A stretch of 40,581 nt of DNA from JAFALX01 sp050734185 (GTDB lineage Bacteria; Chloroflexota; Dormibacteria; Aeolococcales; Aeolococcaceae): NCBI GenBank assembly GCA_050734185.1, contig JBOHUE010000007.1:1-40581 (forward strand), read 5' to 3'. Below, in pieces: positions 1-6,717 of this stretch; positions within the stretch are counted from its first letter, which is position 1; the number at the start of each line of letters is the position of its first letter. The notes under the pieces are model-generated. The model made no database searches. It saw only the letters and a list, made by a program, of their open reading frames with translations, and was not told where the DNA came from. A program made the translations under genes and the position numbers.

Positions 1-699
1 CAACACCATGCGGTCGCGCATCTTGGCGTCCGTCATGCGCCACGCCTCGGTCGCGATGACGCCGGGCGCAACGATGTTCGCCGTGATGCCGAATCGCGAA
101 CCCTCGAGCGCCATCGATTTGCCGAAGCCGATCACCGAAGCCTTGGTCGCCGCGTACGACGCCTGGCCGAAGCCGCCGAGCGTTGCCGCCACAGATGCCA
201 TGAACACCACGCGGCCCCACCCCTGCTCGCGCATGTACGGCCACGCGGCCTTGGTGCAGTTGTAGGCTCCGGTGAGGTTGACGCGGAGGTCGCGCTCCCA
301 CAGCTCGTCATTCTGGTGCTCTATCTGCGCCACGTGGTCGAGTGTCGCCGCGTTGTTGACGAGGATGTCGATGGCGCCGAAGTCCTTCTTGATGGCGGCG
401 AACACGTCGCGCACCTGCTCGCGGTCGGTGACGTCGAGCTTCATCGCGGCAGACCGCCGGCCCATATCGCGGATCTCCTGGCTGGTGCGCTCCGCGTACA
501 CGACGTGCTGCGACGTGAACAGCTGCGCCAGCGCCGACTGCGCCGACTCGGCCGCGGCGCTGAGCGAGGGATCGGACTCGATCAGGATGTCCGTGACGAC
601 CACGTCGGCACCGGCGCGCGCAAGCGCCAGACAGTCGGCGCGACCGAGGCCGCGCGACCCGCCGGTGACCACGGCAACCTTCCCGCTCAGATCGAACAT
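1..699 (-). CDS. SDR-family NAD(P)-dependent oxidoreductase (3' end outside window)
   Basis: Short-chain dehydrogenase, probably acting on a hydroxyacyl-CoA or related alcohol. 233 residues are visible and the C-terminus lies beyond the left edge. The frame starts at an ATG with GGAG 8 nt upstream. Seen: cofactor loop TGGSRGLG (residues 12-19), NNAA (115-118), catalytic Ser169 and the YxxxK pair Tyr182/Lys186, then the PG motif near 212. An insert of about 35 residues sits between beta-2 and the 'LDVTD' acidic strand (roughly 43-87), longer than in minimal SDRs. It is the last visible gene of the minus-strand acyl-CoA block, 58 nt after the enoyl-reductase-like gene, so it probably shares that transcript. 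Family is certain; the substrate is inference from neighbours. Confidence 0.9.
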   Translation of the reverse strand, partial: MFDLSGKVAVVTGGSRGLGRADCLALARAGADVVVTDILIESDPSLSAAAESAQSALAQLFTSQHVVYAERTSQEIRDMGRRSAAMKLDVTDREQVRDVFAAIKKDFGAIDILVNNAATLDHVAQIEHQNDELWERDLRVNLTGAYNCTKAAWPYMREQGWGRVVFMASVAATLGGFGQASYAATKASVIGFGKSMALEGSRFGITANIVAPGVIATEAWRMTDAKMRDRMVL

Positions 700-757
700 C
701 CCTCAGCTCCTTGTTCCCGCGCGACCCGACTCTCCGTGGCGCCGTCGGCGATTCTAG

Positions 758-2023
758 CTAGCGACGCGGGCCGGACCCGACCGCCACTGAATAGGTATGA
801 CCCGCGGCGCGCAGGCGCTCGACCAGCACAGTGCCCAGCGCAGTCGCCGGCGTCAGGACACCGCCGCCGCCGGGGAGCTGCTCACGGTCGGCGGCAAGGC
901 TGAGGGCACTCTCTCCGAGCATCACGGCGGTCGCGCTGTACCCGGGATCGCCGCGAGCCGCCGCGGTCGCGACGTACCGGGCCCCGCTCGAGGTCGTCGT
1001 GTGCACCTCGAAGCGGAACTTTCCTGTGCGCTGCGTCTTCTCGCTCGGGCCCTCTCCCGGCTTGGGCAGCAGGCGGTCGAATAACGCTCGCCCGGGGCCT
1101 GATTGGTAACCAAGCGCAAAACCTCCGAGTCCCAGGCTCATCGCCGAGGCCTTGGCGGGCGCCGTGGGACCACGGCCAAAGCCGGTGACCTCGCGATATC
1201 GGAAGTTGCGCCCGTACGCCCACTCCTGCAGGGCGTTGCTGCGCCGGACGACCCGTGTGTTCGCTCTCGCCATGATGAACGGCCCAACCCACATGTCGAG
1301 GTCCTTCTCGTGCGCCACCCCGTTCAGGTCGGACTCGTAGCCCAGCTGCGGTTCGTTGGCGCGGTCAGGGCTCAGCGCATAGGGATCGCCGACAACCCTC
1401 CCCAGGGCCGGCTCGCGCTTGAGGTCGTCGAACAGGCCCCGCATCGATGCGAAGGTGCCGCCGCTCAACCCGCCGCGCAGCGACGCCACGACGCATGTCG
1501 TTCGGTCGAGAGCGCCCGCGCCGTCGGCGCGAGCCTGCTCATGCAGCAGCAGCGCCGCCAGGTCGGACGGCACCGAGTCGAAGCCACACGCGTGCACGAT
1601 GCGCACGCCCGCCGCCGTGGCGGCGTCGTGGAAGCGATCGGCGCTGTCTCGCATGAACAGCACCTCGCCGCTGAGGTCCGCGTAGTCCGTCCGTTCCTCG
1701 CAGCACGCGGCCACCACCCCGATGCCGTTGTGCACGCGGTACGGACCGGCGGTGGTCACGACGACGCGCGTCGAGCGTGCCAGCGCGGTCAGCGACTCGG
1801 AGTCATTGGTGTCTGCCTCGAGCAGCGGCCAGGCCACGGCGCCGTTACCCAGACCGGCGCGGACCTCCTGCAGCGCCGCCATCGAGCGGCCCGCGAGCCC
1901 GATGCGCAGCCCCGCCGGCGCACTGCGCGCGAGATAGCGCGCGAGCAAGCGTCCGACGAACCCGGTAGCGCCGAGGATGGCGATGTCGGTGTCGCGGCGA
2001 CGCCGCGACGTGCGCCCGCTCAG
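758..2023 (-). CDS. Saccharopine-dehydrogenase-like / trans-acting enoyl-reductase family protein
   Basis: Rossmann-fold oxidoreductase of the family containing mycobacterial trans-acting enoyl reductases, likely reducing an enoyl or keto acyl chain. The nucleotide-binding segment ILGATGFVGRLLARYLA is upstream of the first ordinary start in frame (TTG at 1948), so a start there would destroy the cofactor site. Reading upstream there is no ATG, GTG or TTG. A CTG at 2023-2021 overlaps the dehydrogenase stop as CTGA, the same 4-nt geometry as nine ATGA/GTGA junctions in this window, and gives 421 residues. An ACG at 2011 is an alternative. Other family marks are 'VVTTAGPYRVHNG', 'HACGFDSVPSDL' and 'LRGGLSGGTFAS'. 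Third gene after the MaoC pair, so a role in the same acyl pathway is likely. Confidence 0.85.
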   Translation of the reverse strand: MSGRTSRRRRDTDIAILGATGFVGRLLARYLARSAPAGLRIGLAGRSMAALQEVRAGLGNGAVAWPLLEADTNDSESLTALARSTRVVVTTAGPYRVHNGIGVVAACCEERTDYADLSGEVLFMRDSADRFHDAATAAGVRIVHACGFDSVPSDLAALLLHEQARADGAGALDRTTCVVASLRGGLSGGTFASMRGLFDDLKREPALGRVVGDPYALSPDRANEPQLGYESDLNGVAHEKDLDMWVGPFIMARANTRVVRRSNALQEWAYGRNFRYREVTGFGRGPTAPAKASAMSLGLGGFALGYQSGPGRALFDRLLPKPGEGPSEKTQRTGKFRFEVHTTTSSGARYVATAAARGDPGYSATAVMLGESALSLAADREQLPGGGGVLTPATALGTVLVERLRAAGHTYSVAVGSGPRR

Positions 2024-3261
2024 CTCGCTGCCGCCACCTGCTCCGGCGGATCGTCCGTGACGAGCTTCGGCCGCGACACCGCGCGGCGCTCGCCAAGGAT
2101 GTACCGGCTGATGACGAGGCGCTGGATCTCGGCTGTGCCTTCCCAGATCTGGTAGATCTTCGCGTCGCGCATGAAGCGCTCGACCGGGTATTCCTTGACG
2201 TAGCCGTAGCCGCCGAGCACCTGCACGGCGTCGGTGGTGACGCGCATCGCCATGTCACCCGAGAACAGCTTGGCCATCGAGCCCTCCCCACGTGCGTATG
2301 GGATGCCGTTGCTCGCCATCCAGCCGGCGCGCCACGTGAGCAGCCGGGCCGCATCGATCTCGGTGGCCATATCGGCGAGCTTGAACGCGATCGCCTCGTG
2401 CTTCGCGATGGGCTTGCCGAACTGCACGCGCTCGAGCGAGTAGTCGCGTGCGAACTCGAAGGCTGCGCGCGCAATGCCGATGGCGCCGGCGGCGACGAGC
2501 GGCCGGGTGGCCTCGAGCATGAGCATCGCGCCGACCGCGCCCGGTCCCGTGGCGTTGCCCTCTTTGTCGAAGCCGAGCCGCGCATCCTCGGGAACGAAGC
2601 AGTCCTCGAAGATGACCTGCGCGGTGTGCGACGCACGCACGCCGAGCTTGCGCTCCTTCCGACCCTGGCGCATGCCGGGGTTGCTCTTCTCGATGACGAA
2701 GCCGGCGATGCCCGCCGGGCCGAGTGACTTGTCGGTGGTGACGAAGGCGACCTGCAGGTCGGCGATGCCGCCGTTGGTGCAGAACTGCTTGGTGCCGTTG
2801 AGGACGTAGCCACCGTCGACCTTCGTTGCCGTCGTCTCCAGCGCCAGCGCATCCGACCCGGAGTTGGGCTCGGTCAGGCCCATGGCCGCCAGGCGCAGCT
2901 CCATGGGATCGGTGAGCATGCCGATGTACTTGTGCTTCTGCTCCTCGGAGCCCATCGCGATAATGCCGGCGCCGGCGAGACCGCTGGCCATGATCGACAC
3001 GGCGATGCCGGCGTCACCCCAGGACAGCTCCTCCTCGAGGATCACCGAGGTCAGCAGGTCGACGCCGCCGCCGCCGTACTCCTCCGGGAAGGTCGCGGCC
3101 GGCCCGAGCCCGATGGCGTGTGCCTTGCGCATCACGTCCCACGGGGTCTCCTCGTTGTCGTCGTAGTACGGCGCGACGGGGCGCATCTCCTTCTCGGCGA
3201 AGTCGTGCGCCAGGTCGCGGATCTCCTCCTGCTCGCGGGTGAGAGTGAACTCGAGGGTCAT
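2020..3261 (-). CDS. Acyl-CoA dehydrogenase
   Basis: FAD enzyme oxidising acyl-CoA to 2-enoyl-CoA and passing electrons to ETF. 413 residues, the usual length. Seen in order: N-terminal helical domain, 'MGLTEPNSGSDA' substrate/FAD loop, 'FCTNGGIADL', 'RVQFGKPIAKHEAI', and the 'QVLGGYGYVKEYPVERFMRDAKIYQIWEGTAEIQR' region named here only by its parts, with the catalytic base at Glu374 in 'IWEGTAEIQR'. I chose the ATG at 3261, preceded by AAAGGAA; an upstream in-frame extension would overlap the MaoC gene. It lies 13 nt after the HadB-like gene. The partner flavoprotein genes (etfA/etfB) at 10070-11823 carry the same upstream palindrome as this operon. Confidence 0.96.
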   Translation of the reverse strand: MTLEFTLTREQEEIRDLAHDFAEKEMRPVAPYYDDNEETPWDVMRKAHAIGLGPAATFPEEYGGGGVDLLTSVILEEELSWGDAGIAVSIMASGLAGAGIIAMGSEEQKHKYIGMLTDPMELRLAAMGLTEPNSGSDALALETTATKVDGGYVLNGTKQFCTNGGIADLQVAFVTTDKSLGPAGIAGFVIEKSNPGMRQGRKERKLGVRASHTAQVIFEDCFVPEDARLGFDKEGNATGPGAVGAMLMLEATRPLVAAGAIGIARAAFEFARDYSLERVQFGKPIAKHEAIAFKLADMATEIDAARLLTWRAGWMASNGIPYARGEGSMAKLFSGDMAMRVTTDAVQVLGGYGYVKEYPVERFMRDAKIYQIWEGTAEIQRLVISRYILGERRAVSRPKLVTDDPPEQVAAAS

Positions 3262-3274
3262 GTGTTCCTTTCCC

Positions 3275-3694
3275 CTACCGGGCCAGCCGGATGACGGCAC
3301 GGCCGTTGGTCAACACCCGCTCGCCGCGGTTGGAGGTCGCCTCCACCTCGATGGTGGCAACGCCCTCCGCCTCGTCGACGGCGGTCACCTTTCCAGTGCA
3401 CGTGATCGTGTCCCCCGCCACCAGTGGCTTGCTGAACCGCACCTGCAGCGACTCCAGGAGGTCGCTCCCACCAGCCCAGCGCGTCAGCGCCTCCGCCAGG
3501 ATCCCCATCTCGAGCAACCCGTGCGCGATCGCTCCGGGCAGCCCGACCGAGAGCGCGAACTCGGCGTCGACGTGGATCGGGTTGTGGTCACCGGACGCCT
3601 CCGCGTACGCATCGATCTGCGTCTGCGGAACGGTCCGGCTCAGCGGCTGCAGTTCATCGCCGACCTTGAGGCTGGACAGCGCCGGCGAGCTCAC
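3275..3694 (-). CDS. MaoC-like (HadB-type) hydratase/dehydratase subunit
   Basis: Single hot-dog enoyl hydratase / 3-hydroxyacyl dehydratase of 139 residues, the size of mycobacterial HadB. The hydratase signature 'ASGDHNPIHVD' carries Asp36, Asn38 and His41, the expected catalytic dyad positions of this family, followed by 'GLPGAIAHGLLEMGI'. The GTG start overlaps the stop of the upstream partner by 4 nt (GTGA), so the two are translationally coupled. This subunit should supply the catalytic residues and the partner the acyl-binding half. Whether it works on CoA or ACP substrates cannot be read from sequence; the company of an acyl-CoA dehydrogenase favours CoA. Confidence 0.93.
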   Translation of the reverse strand: MSSPALSSLKVGDELQPLSRTVPQTQIDAYAEASGDHNPIHVDAEFALSVGLPGAIAHGLLEMGILAEALTRWAGGSDLLESLQVRFSKPLVAGDTITCTGKVTAVDEAEGVATIEVEATSNRGERVLTNGRAVIRLAR

Positions 3695-4122
3695 GACGGT
3701 GCACCGCGGATGAGCAGCAGCGCACGGCCGCTGCAGACGACCTGGCCGTCCGACGGGCGGGTCGACTCAACCGCAAGGGTCAGAAACGTCATCCCCCGCT
3801 TGTCGTCGACGCCGACGATCTCGGCCGTGGAGTCGACGACGTCACCGGCGTGCACCGGTGCCGGCCACTCGAACGACTGCTCCCCGTGGATCAGGCCCGC
3901 GAGGTTGACGCCGACGTCGGGGTCGCTGAACAGCATCGCCAGCGTGGGGAACAGGCAGTACACGGCCGCGAACGTGGGTGGCACCTCGCCGGAGGGTGCG
4001 GCGCCGTCCGCCCCCGCGATCGCGGCGCCGAACGCCGCGGCGCGCTCCGGGTCGATCACCTGCCCGGGCGCCGCGTATCGCCGGCCGACGTGGCTGCTGT
4101 CAGGCAATCGCGTCACACGCAT
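3691..4122 (-). CDS. FAS1-like / MaoC N-terminal dehydratase subunit (HadA- or HadC-like)
   Basis: 143-residue hot-dog protein of the 'MaoC_dehydrat_N' type, lacking the D-x-N-x-x-H catalytic motif but with the usual 'VGRRYAAPGQVIDPERAAAFGAA' opening (parts shown), 'PPTFAA' and 'GLIHGEQSFEW'. In Mycobacterium tuberculosis HadA pairs with HadB as a heterodimeric dehydratase; the adjacent gene is HadB-like, so the same arrangement is expected. First gene of the acyl-CoA operon. The ATG at 4122 is immediately preceded by a palindrome (4125-4148) and a TTGACT-N17-TATAGT promoter (4158-4186); no clear Shine-Dalgarno remains between palindrome and start. Confidence 0.9.
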   Translation of the reverse strand: MRVTRLPDSSHVGRRYAAPGQVIDPERAAAFGAAIAGADGAAPSGEVPPTFAAVYCLFPTLAMLFSDPDVGVNLAGLIHGEQSFEWPAPVHAGDVVDSTAEIVGVDDKRGMTFLTLAVESTRPSDGQVVCSGRALLLIRGAPS

Positions 4123-4124
4123 CC

Positions 4125-4148
4125 AAAGTTGACATGAGAATCAACATT
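4125..4148. promoter_or_regulatory. Palindromic operator in front of the acyl-CoA operon
   Basis: Arms AAAGTTGA and TCAACATT (7 of 8 complementary) around an 8-nt centre. It begins 3 nt upstream of the first start codon and covers the expected transcription start. A 24-nt copy matching it at 20 positions lies upstream of the etfB start (11848-11871). The size and symmetry fit a TetR-like dimer; no regulator gene is in the window, so the protein is unknown. Confidence 0.75.
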
Positions 4149-4157
4149 CCCTACGCC

Positions 4158-4186
4158 ACTATATGCCTGGGTTCCGAGCGAGTCAA
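4158..4186 (-). promoter_or_regulatory. Sigma-70-type promoter of the acyl-CoA operon
   Basis: On the minus strand: TTGACT (4186-4181), 17-nt spacer, TATAGT (4163-4158). The predicted start near 4151 places the operator at the first transcribed bases, a layout that lets a bound repressor block initiation or clearance. Leader about 30 nt. Confidence 0.8.
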
Positions 4187-4214
4187 AGTGCCGGCGGACG
4201 CGTGGACCCGGAGT

Positions 4215-5195
4215 TCAGCGGTGGTTGCGGCCTGCCCTGTGGAGAACCTGCCGCGCGGGCGCGCTCGCGTTCGCAAGGCGCTCGCCGAGCCGGTAGCGGC
4301 GTGACTGGACGACAGCGTCGAGGCTTGCCCTGGTCTCGGCCAGCTCGGCTGTCAGCCGCGCCACCTCGCTCTGAGCGCGCTCGATCTCGGTGCTCGCCTG
4401 CCGCAGTCGGCGCTCGGCGCTGACCAAGGCCGACGCCGGAGTGCGGCTCGCGTAGGCGTGCGCAACCCGACGAACGGGCCCGGCTTGGGGCGGCACTACG
4501 AAAGGCTCCGAGATGTCCGCATCCTCGAAGCCGGCGTAGATCAGCATGTCCTGCAACGCGCGGCGCGTCACGAGCCAGTACCCCGTGAACTCGCCAGGAA
4601 AAGTCTCGTAGTCGAGAGCCCCGAACTGCACCCAGGGCCTCTCCGGGTGTGCAGCCTCGATGTCCGGGAGGACGACCGTTGTGATGATGGCGACGTCGCG
4701 GGTCACCCTCCGGAGGTTGTCCAAGGCCTTGACGGGATTCTGCAGGTGGAGCAGGACGTCACCGCAGAACACGAGGTCGAAGGTGCCGAAACGCTCGGGC
4801 GTGAGGTCGTAGATGCTGCAGTCGTGATGCTCGACCTTCGATCCGCGGAGCGCATGGGCGACGCGGAAATGTTGCGCAACGTCGGCGTCGATGACACGCG
4901 AGCGATTTGCCGGAACGATGTCCAACTCGAGCAGGCTCGGCACGTCAATGGCCACGACGCGTTCGGCCCCTCGGCGTTCCATCTCGAAGGCGAAGAACCC
5001 GTCCATCGTTCCCGCATCGAGGACGGTCATGCCTTCGAGCGACGCTGGCAGCTCATAGAGATCGACCACAGACCGGTGATCGAAATGGCCCCGGCTGACG
5101 AGCCCGTCACCGAGTTCGATCGTGTGGTACCAGCCGTCCAGCCGCGGATCGTCAGGTCGTGTAGGAAGGTCGGTGATGGTGCGTTTCCTCGCCAC
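4215..5195 (-). CDS. Class I SAM-dependent methyltransferase with C-terminal coiled coil
   Basis: 326 residues. Rossmann motif I is 'VLDAGTMDGFFAF' (58-70), the acidic end of beta-2 'VVAID' (80-84), and motif IV-like 'FDLVFCGDVLLHLQNP' (139-154). The sequence resembles the CmoB/DUF1698-like branch often placed in glycan clusters rather than a tRNA enzyme. Residues about 256-296 form a heptad-rich coiled coil ('ERRLRQASTEIERAQSEVAR' and onwards), followed by 'SRRYRLGERLANA', a basic tail common on cell-surface sugar-modifying enzymes. Start is GTG with no clear Shine-Dalgarno. Target unknown; a surface saccharide is plausible from the tail. Confidence 0.85.
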   Translation of the reverse strand: MARKRTITDLPTRPDDPRLDGWYHTIELGDGLVSRGHFDHRSVVDLYELPASLEGMTVLDAGTMDGFFAFEMERRGAERVVAIDVPSLLELDIVPANRSRVIDADVAQHFRVAHALRGSKVEHHDCSIYDLTPERFGTFDLVFCGDVLLHLQNPVKALDNLRRVTRDVAIITTVVLPDIEAAHPERPWVQFGALDYETFPGEFTGYWLVTRRALQDMLIYAGFEDADISEPFVVPPQAGPVRRVAHAYASRTPASALVSAERRLRQASTEIERAQSEVARLTAELAETRASLDAVVQSRRYRLGERLANASAPARQVLHRAGRNHR

Positions 5196-5276
5196 TGCTC
5201 AGCCCAGTCCGCTCGCGACAGGCGCTCGGCCGAGAGCGTATCAGCTCAGCGCTCGAGCCCCACGAGGCGGTTCATC

Positions 5277-6281
5277 TCATATGTCGAGCGCCGCGAGGGC
5301 ATCGTCGGCCACTCGGATGCGGCCGATCGTCGTCCCCGCCCAGTTTGTCAGGACGGGCTCGCGGAACCGTGCCAGGGCGTGGGGCAGCTGATGTGGAAGC
5401 GCGCCGAGGCGCCGGAGCACCGCGATCGCCAGCGGCGGCATCGCCTCGCCGGTGCCTGCCTCCAGCTTGAGCGCCACCGCAGGCCCGGCCGGCCGGAGCA
5501 CGGCGACCCAGACGCCCGCGCCCCCGATCTTGGCGGTGACGCGGTCGCCCGCCGCCTCGAGCAGCGCCGTGTCGAAGCGACCGGTGCCCGCGACATGGAA
5601 CGGATGTGCCGCCATGGCGTCCTGGCACCGATGGAAGGCGGCGCTTGACGCCTGCGCCGACGCGAACGCGCGGGCCAGCGAGCGCAGCGGGACACCGTAC
5701 GTCGGCAGGCCACACCCATCGATCCCCCATGGAGCCTGAGAAAGCTCCGCCGCGGCGTGCCTGCTGAGCGCGGCCGTGACCGCCCGCTGCATCGGGTGCT
5801 CGCGCTCCAGATACCCGGACCGCGGCCAGCCCGCCACCGCACAAGCCGCCAGCATCGCTGCGTGCTTGCCCGAGCAGTTGTTGTGCATCGGCAGGGGGAC
5901 GGCACCGGAGGCGAGAAGCCGCCGGGCGGCCGTCTCGTCCGCGGGGAGCTGCGGCCCGCAGGCGAGCTCGCTCTCGTCCACGCCGGCGCGCGCGAGGAGC
6001 GCGCGCGCAGTCGCGACGTGCTCGTCCTCGCCGTTATGCGACGCGCACGCAAGCGCGAGCTCGACGCTCGAGGCGCCGACGGCGTCCATCGCCATCTCGA
6101 CGAACGGCAGCGCCTGCAATGGCTTGGCACAACTCCGCAGCGGCGTGACAACCTCCGCGTCGCCGGCGTGGCCAAGCAGAGCGCCCGAAGCGTCGACCAC
6201 CGCGACGTGGCCGCGGTACACCGCTTCGACGACGTCGCCGCGGAAGGCGGTGGCCAGGGGATGACCAGATTCCGCCGTCAC
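5277..6281 (-). CDS. L-asparaginase of the Rhizobium etli (zinc, SxxK) type
   Basis: Hydrolyses L-asparagine to aspartate and ammonia. 334 residues, cytoplasmic. The family hallmarks of the R. etli inducible/constitutive asparaginases are all present: Ser50-x-x-Lys53 in 'RSCAKPLQALP', Ser81 in 'SHNGEDEH', and the metal-site residues Cys136 and Lys139 in 'HNNCSGKH' with Cys190 in 'GIDGCGLPTYGVP'. A second lysine partner is probably Lys251 in 'KIGGAGV'. This class is unrelated to the E. coli type I/II enzymes. GTG start at 6281, 80 nt after the methyltransferase end; no strong promoter seen, so it may be read from the zinc-ribbon promoter upstream. Confidence 0.92.
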   Translation of the reverse strand: MTAESGHPLATAFRGDVVEAVYRGHVAVVDASGALLGHAGDAEVVTPLRSCAKPLQALPFVEMAMDAVGASSVELALACASHNGEDEHVATARALLARAGVDESELACGPQLPADETAARRLLASGAVPLPMHNNCSGKHAAMLAACAVAGWPRSGYLEREHPMQRAVTAALSRHAAAELSQAPWGIDGCGLPTYGVPLRSLARAFASAQASSAAFHRCQDAMAAHPFHVAGTGRFDTALLEAAGDRVTAKIGGAGVWVAVLRPAGPAVALKLEAGTGEAMPPLAIAVLRRLGALPHQLPHALARFREPVLTNWAGTTIGRIRVADDALAALDI

Positions 6282-6340
6282 TTCGATGCCGAGTGTGGCA
6301 GCCGCGACTGCCGCACGGCGGCGGCGACTGGGAAGGGGGG

Positions 6341-6535
6341 TTAGAGGAGTTGAACGGTCGCCGTGGGGCGATGAAAGCGGACGCGGCAGCGATCACAGCG
6401 GAAGACAAGGCGTAGGCCCAAGCGGCCGATGACGTGGGCGGCGCGGTTGTCGCAGCTTGGGCACACGGCGCGCTCGTCCTCGAACTCTGTCGGCACGACC
6501 TTGAGGGGTAGCTCGACCGGCTTGTACTTTCTCAT
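6341..6535 (-). CDS. Small zinc-ribbon protein, 64 aa, leaderless
   Basis: Very small protein with one zinc-ribbon: CPSC (Cys25, Cys28) and CDRC (Cys47, Cys50), separated by a strand-rich 'HVIGRLGLRLVFR'. The remainder is basic. The likely start is ATG 6535: a TTGACT-N17-TACGAT promoter sits so close that transcription should begin on that A, while the ATG at 6544 overlaps the -10 box and could not be in the message. No function can be assigned; such ribbons often bind nucleic acid or a protein partner. It is divergent from the cell-wall hydrolase at 6718. Confidence 0.75.
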   Translation of the reverse strand: MRKYKPVELPLKVVPTEFEDERAVCPSCDNRAAHVIGRLGLRLVFRCDRCRVRFHRPTATVQLL

Positions 6536-6542
6536 GTCCGGC

Positions 6543-6571
6543 ATCGTAGACACCCCATTGCTGACAGTCAA
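6543..6571 (-). promoter_or_regulatory. Promoter of the zinc-ribbon gene
   Basis: Minus strand TTGACT (6571-6566), 17-nt spacer, TACGAT (6548-6543). Seven bases separate the -10 from ATG 6535, so the transcript is predicted to be leaderless. Confidence 0.75.
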
Positions 6572-6613
6572 GCTATCAACTTCTGCGTAGTGCCATGGCT
6601 GCTGTCGAGCGTT

Positions 6614-6643
6614 TTGACACTGAGGAGTCCACTTTGTTACCTT
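6614..6643 (+). promoter_or_regulatory. Promoter of the LysM/CHAP gene
   Basis: TTGACA at 6614-6619 and TACCTT at 6638-6643 with an 18-nt spacer. Start predicted near 6650, which would exclude the in-frame ATG at 6595 from the message and leave a leader of about 68 nt to the strong Shine-Dalgarno. Confidence 0.6.
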
Positions 6644-6660
6644 GCCGCGGACCTTTGGTG

Positions 6661-6717
6661 CCGGCCAAGGTGGGACCGAAGTGCGGGCTATGGCCGGCTC
6701 CCCAAGGAGGGGTTCAG
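6661..6717 (+). promoter_or_regulatory. Structured leader with strong Shine-Dalgarno
   Basis: CCGGCC (6661-6666) can pair with GGCCGG (6692-6697). Next to it CCCC (6700-6703) can pair with GGGG (6709-6712) across AAGGAGG (6704-6710), so the ribosome site may be partly masked. The spacer to the ACG at 6718 is 7 nt, ideal for initiation. This is a candidate post-transcriptional control element; it does not match the ydaO (c-di-AMP) consensus I know. Confidence 0.45.

Noticed and set aside
6574..6582. Half-site TATCAACTT like the acyl-CoA/etf operator
   Set aside because: Only one arm matches; the other half shows no symmetry, and it overlaps the -35 region of an unrelated gene.
6600..6717. c-di-AMP (ydaO) or c-di-GMP riboswitch upstream of the LysM/CHAP gene
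   Set aside because: Such genes often carry one in actinobacteria, but the conserved blocks I know (for example GGGGUGAAUC-type or GEMM core) are missing and the leader seems only about 68 nt long.
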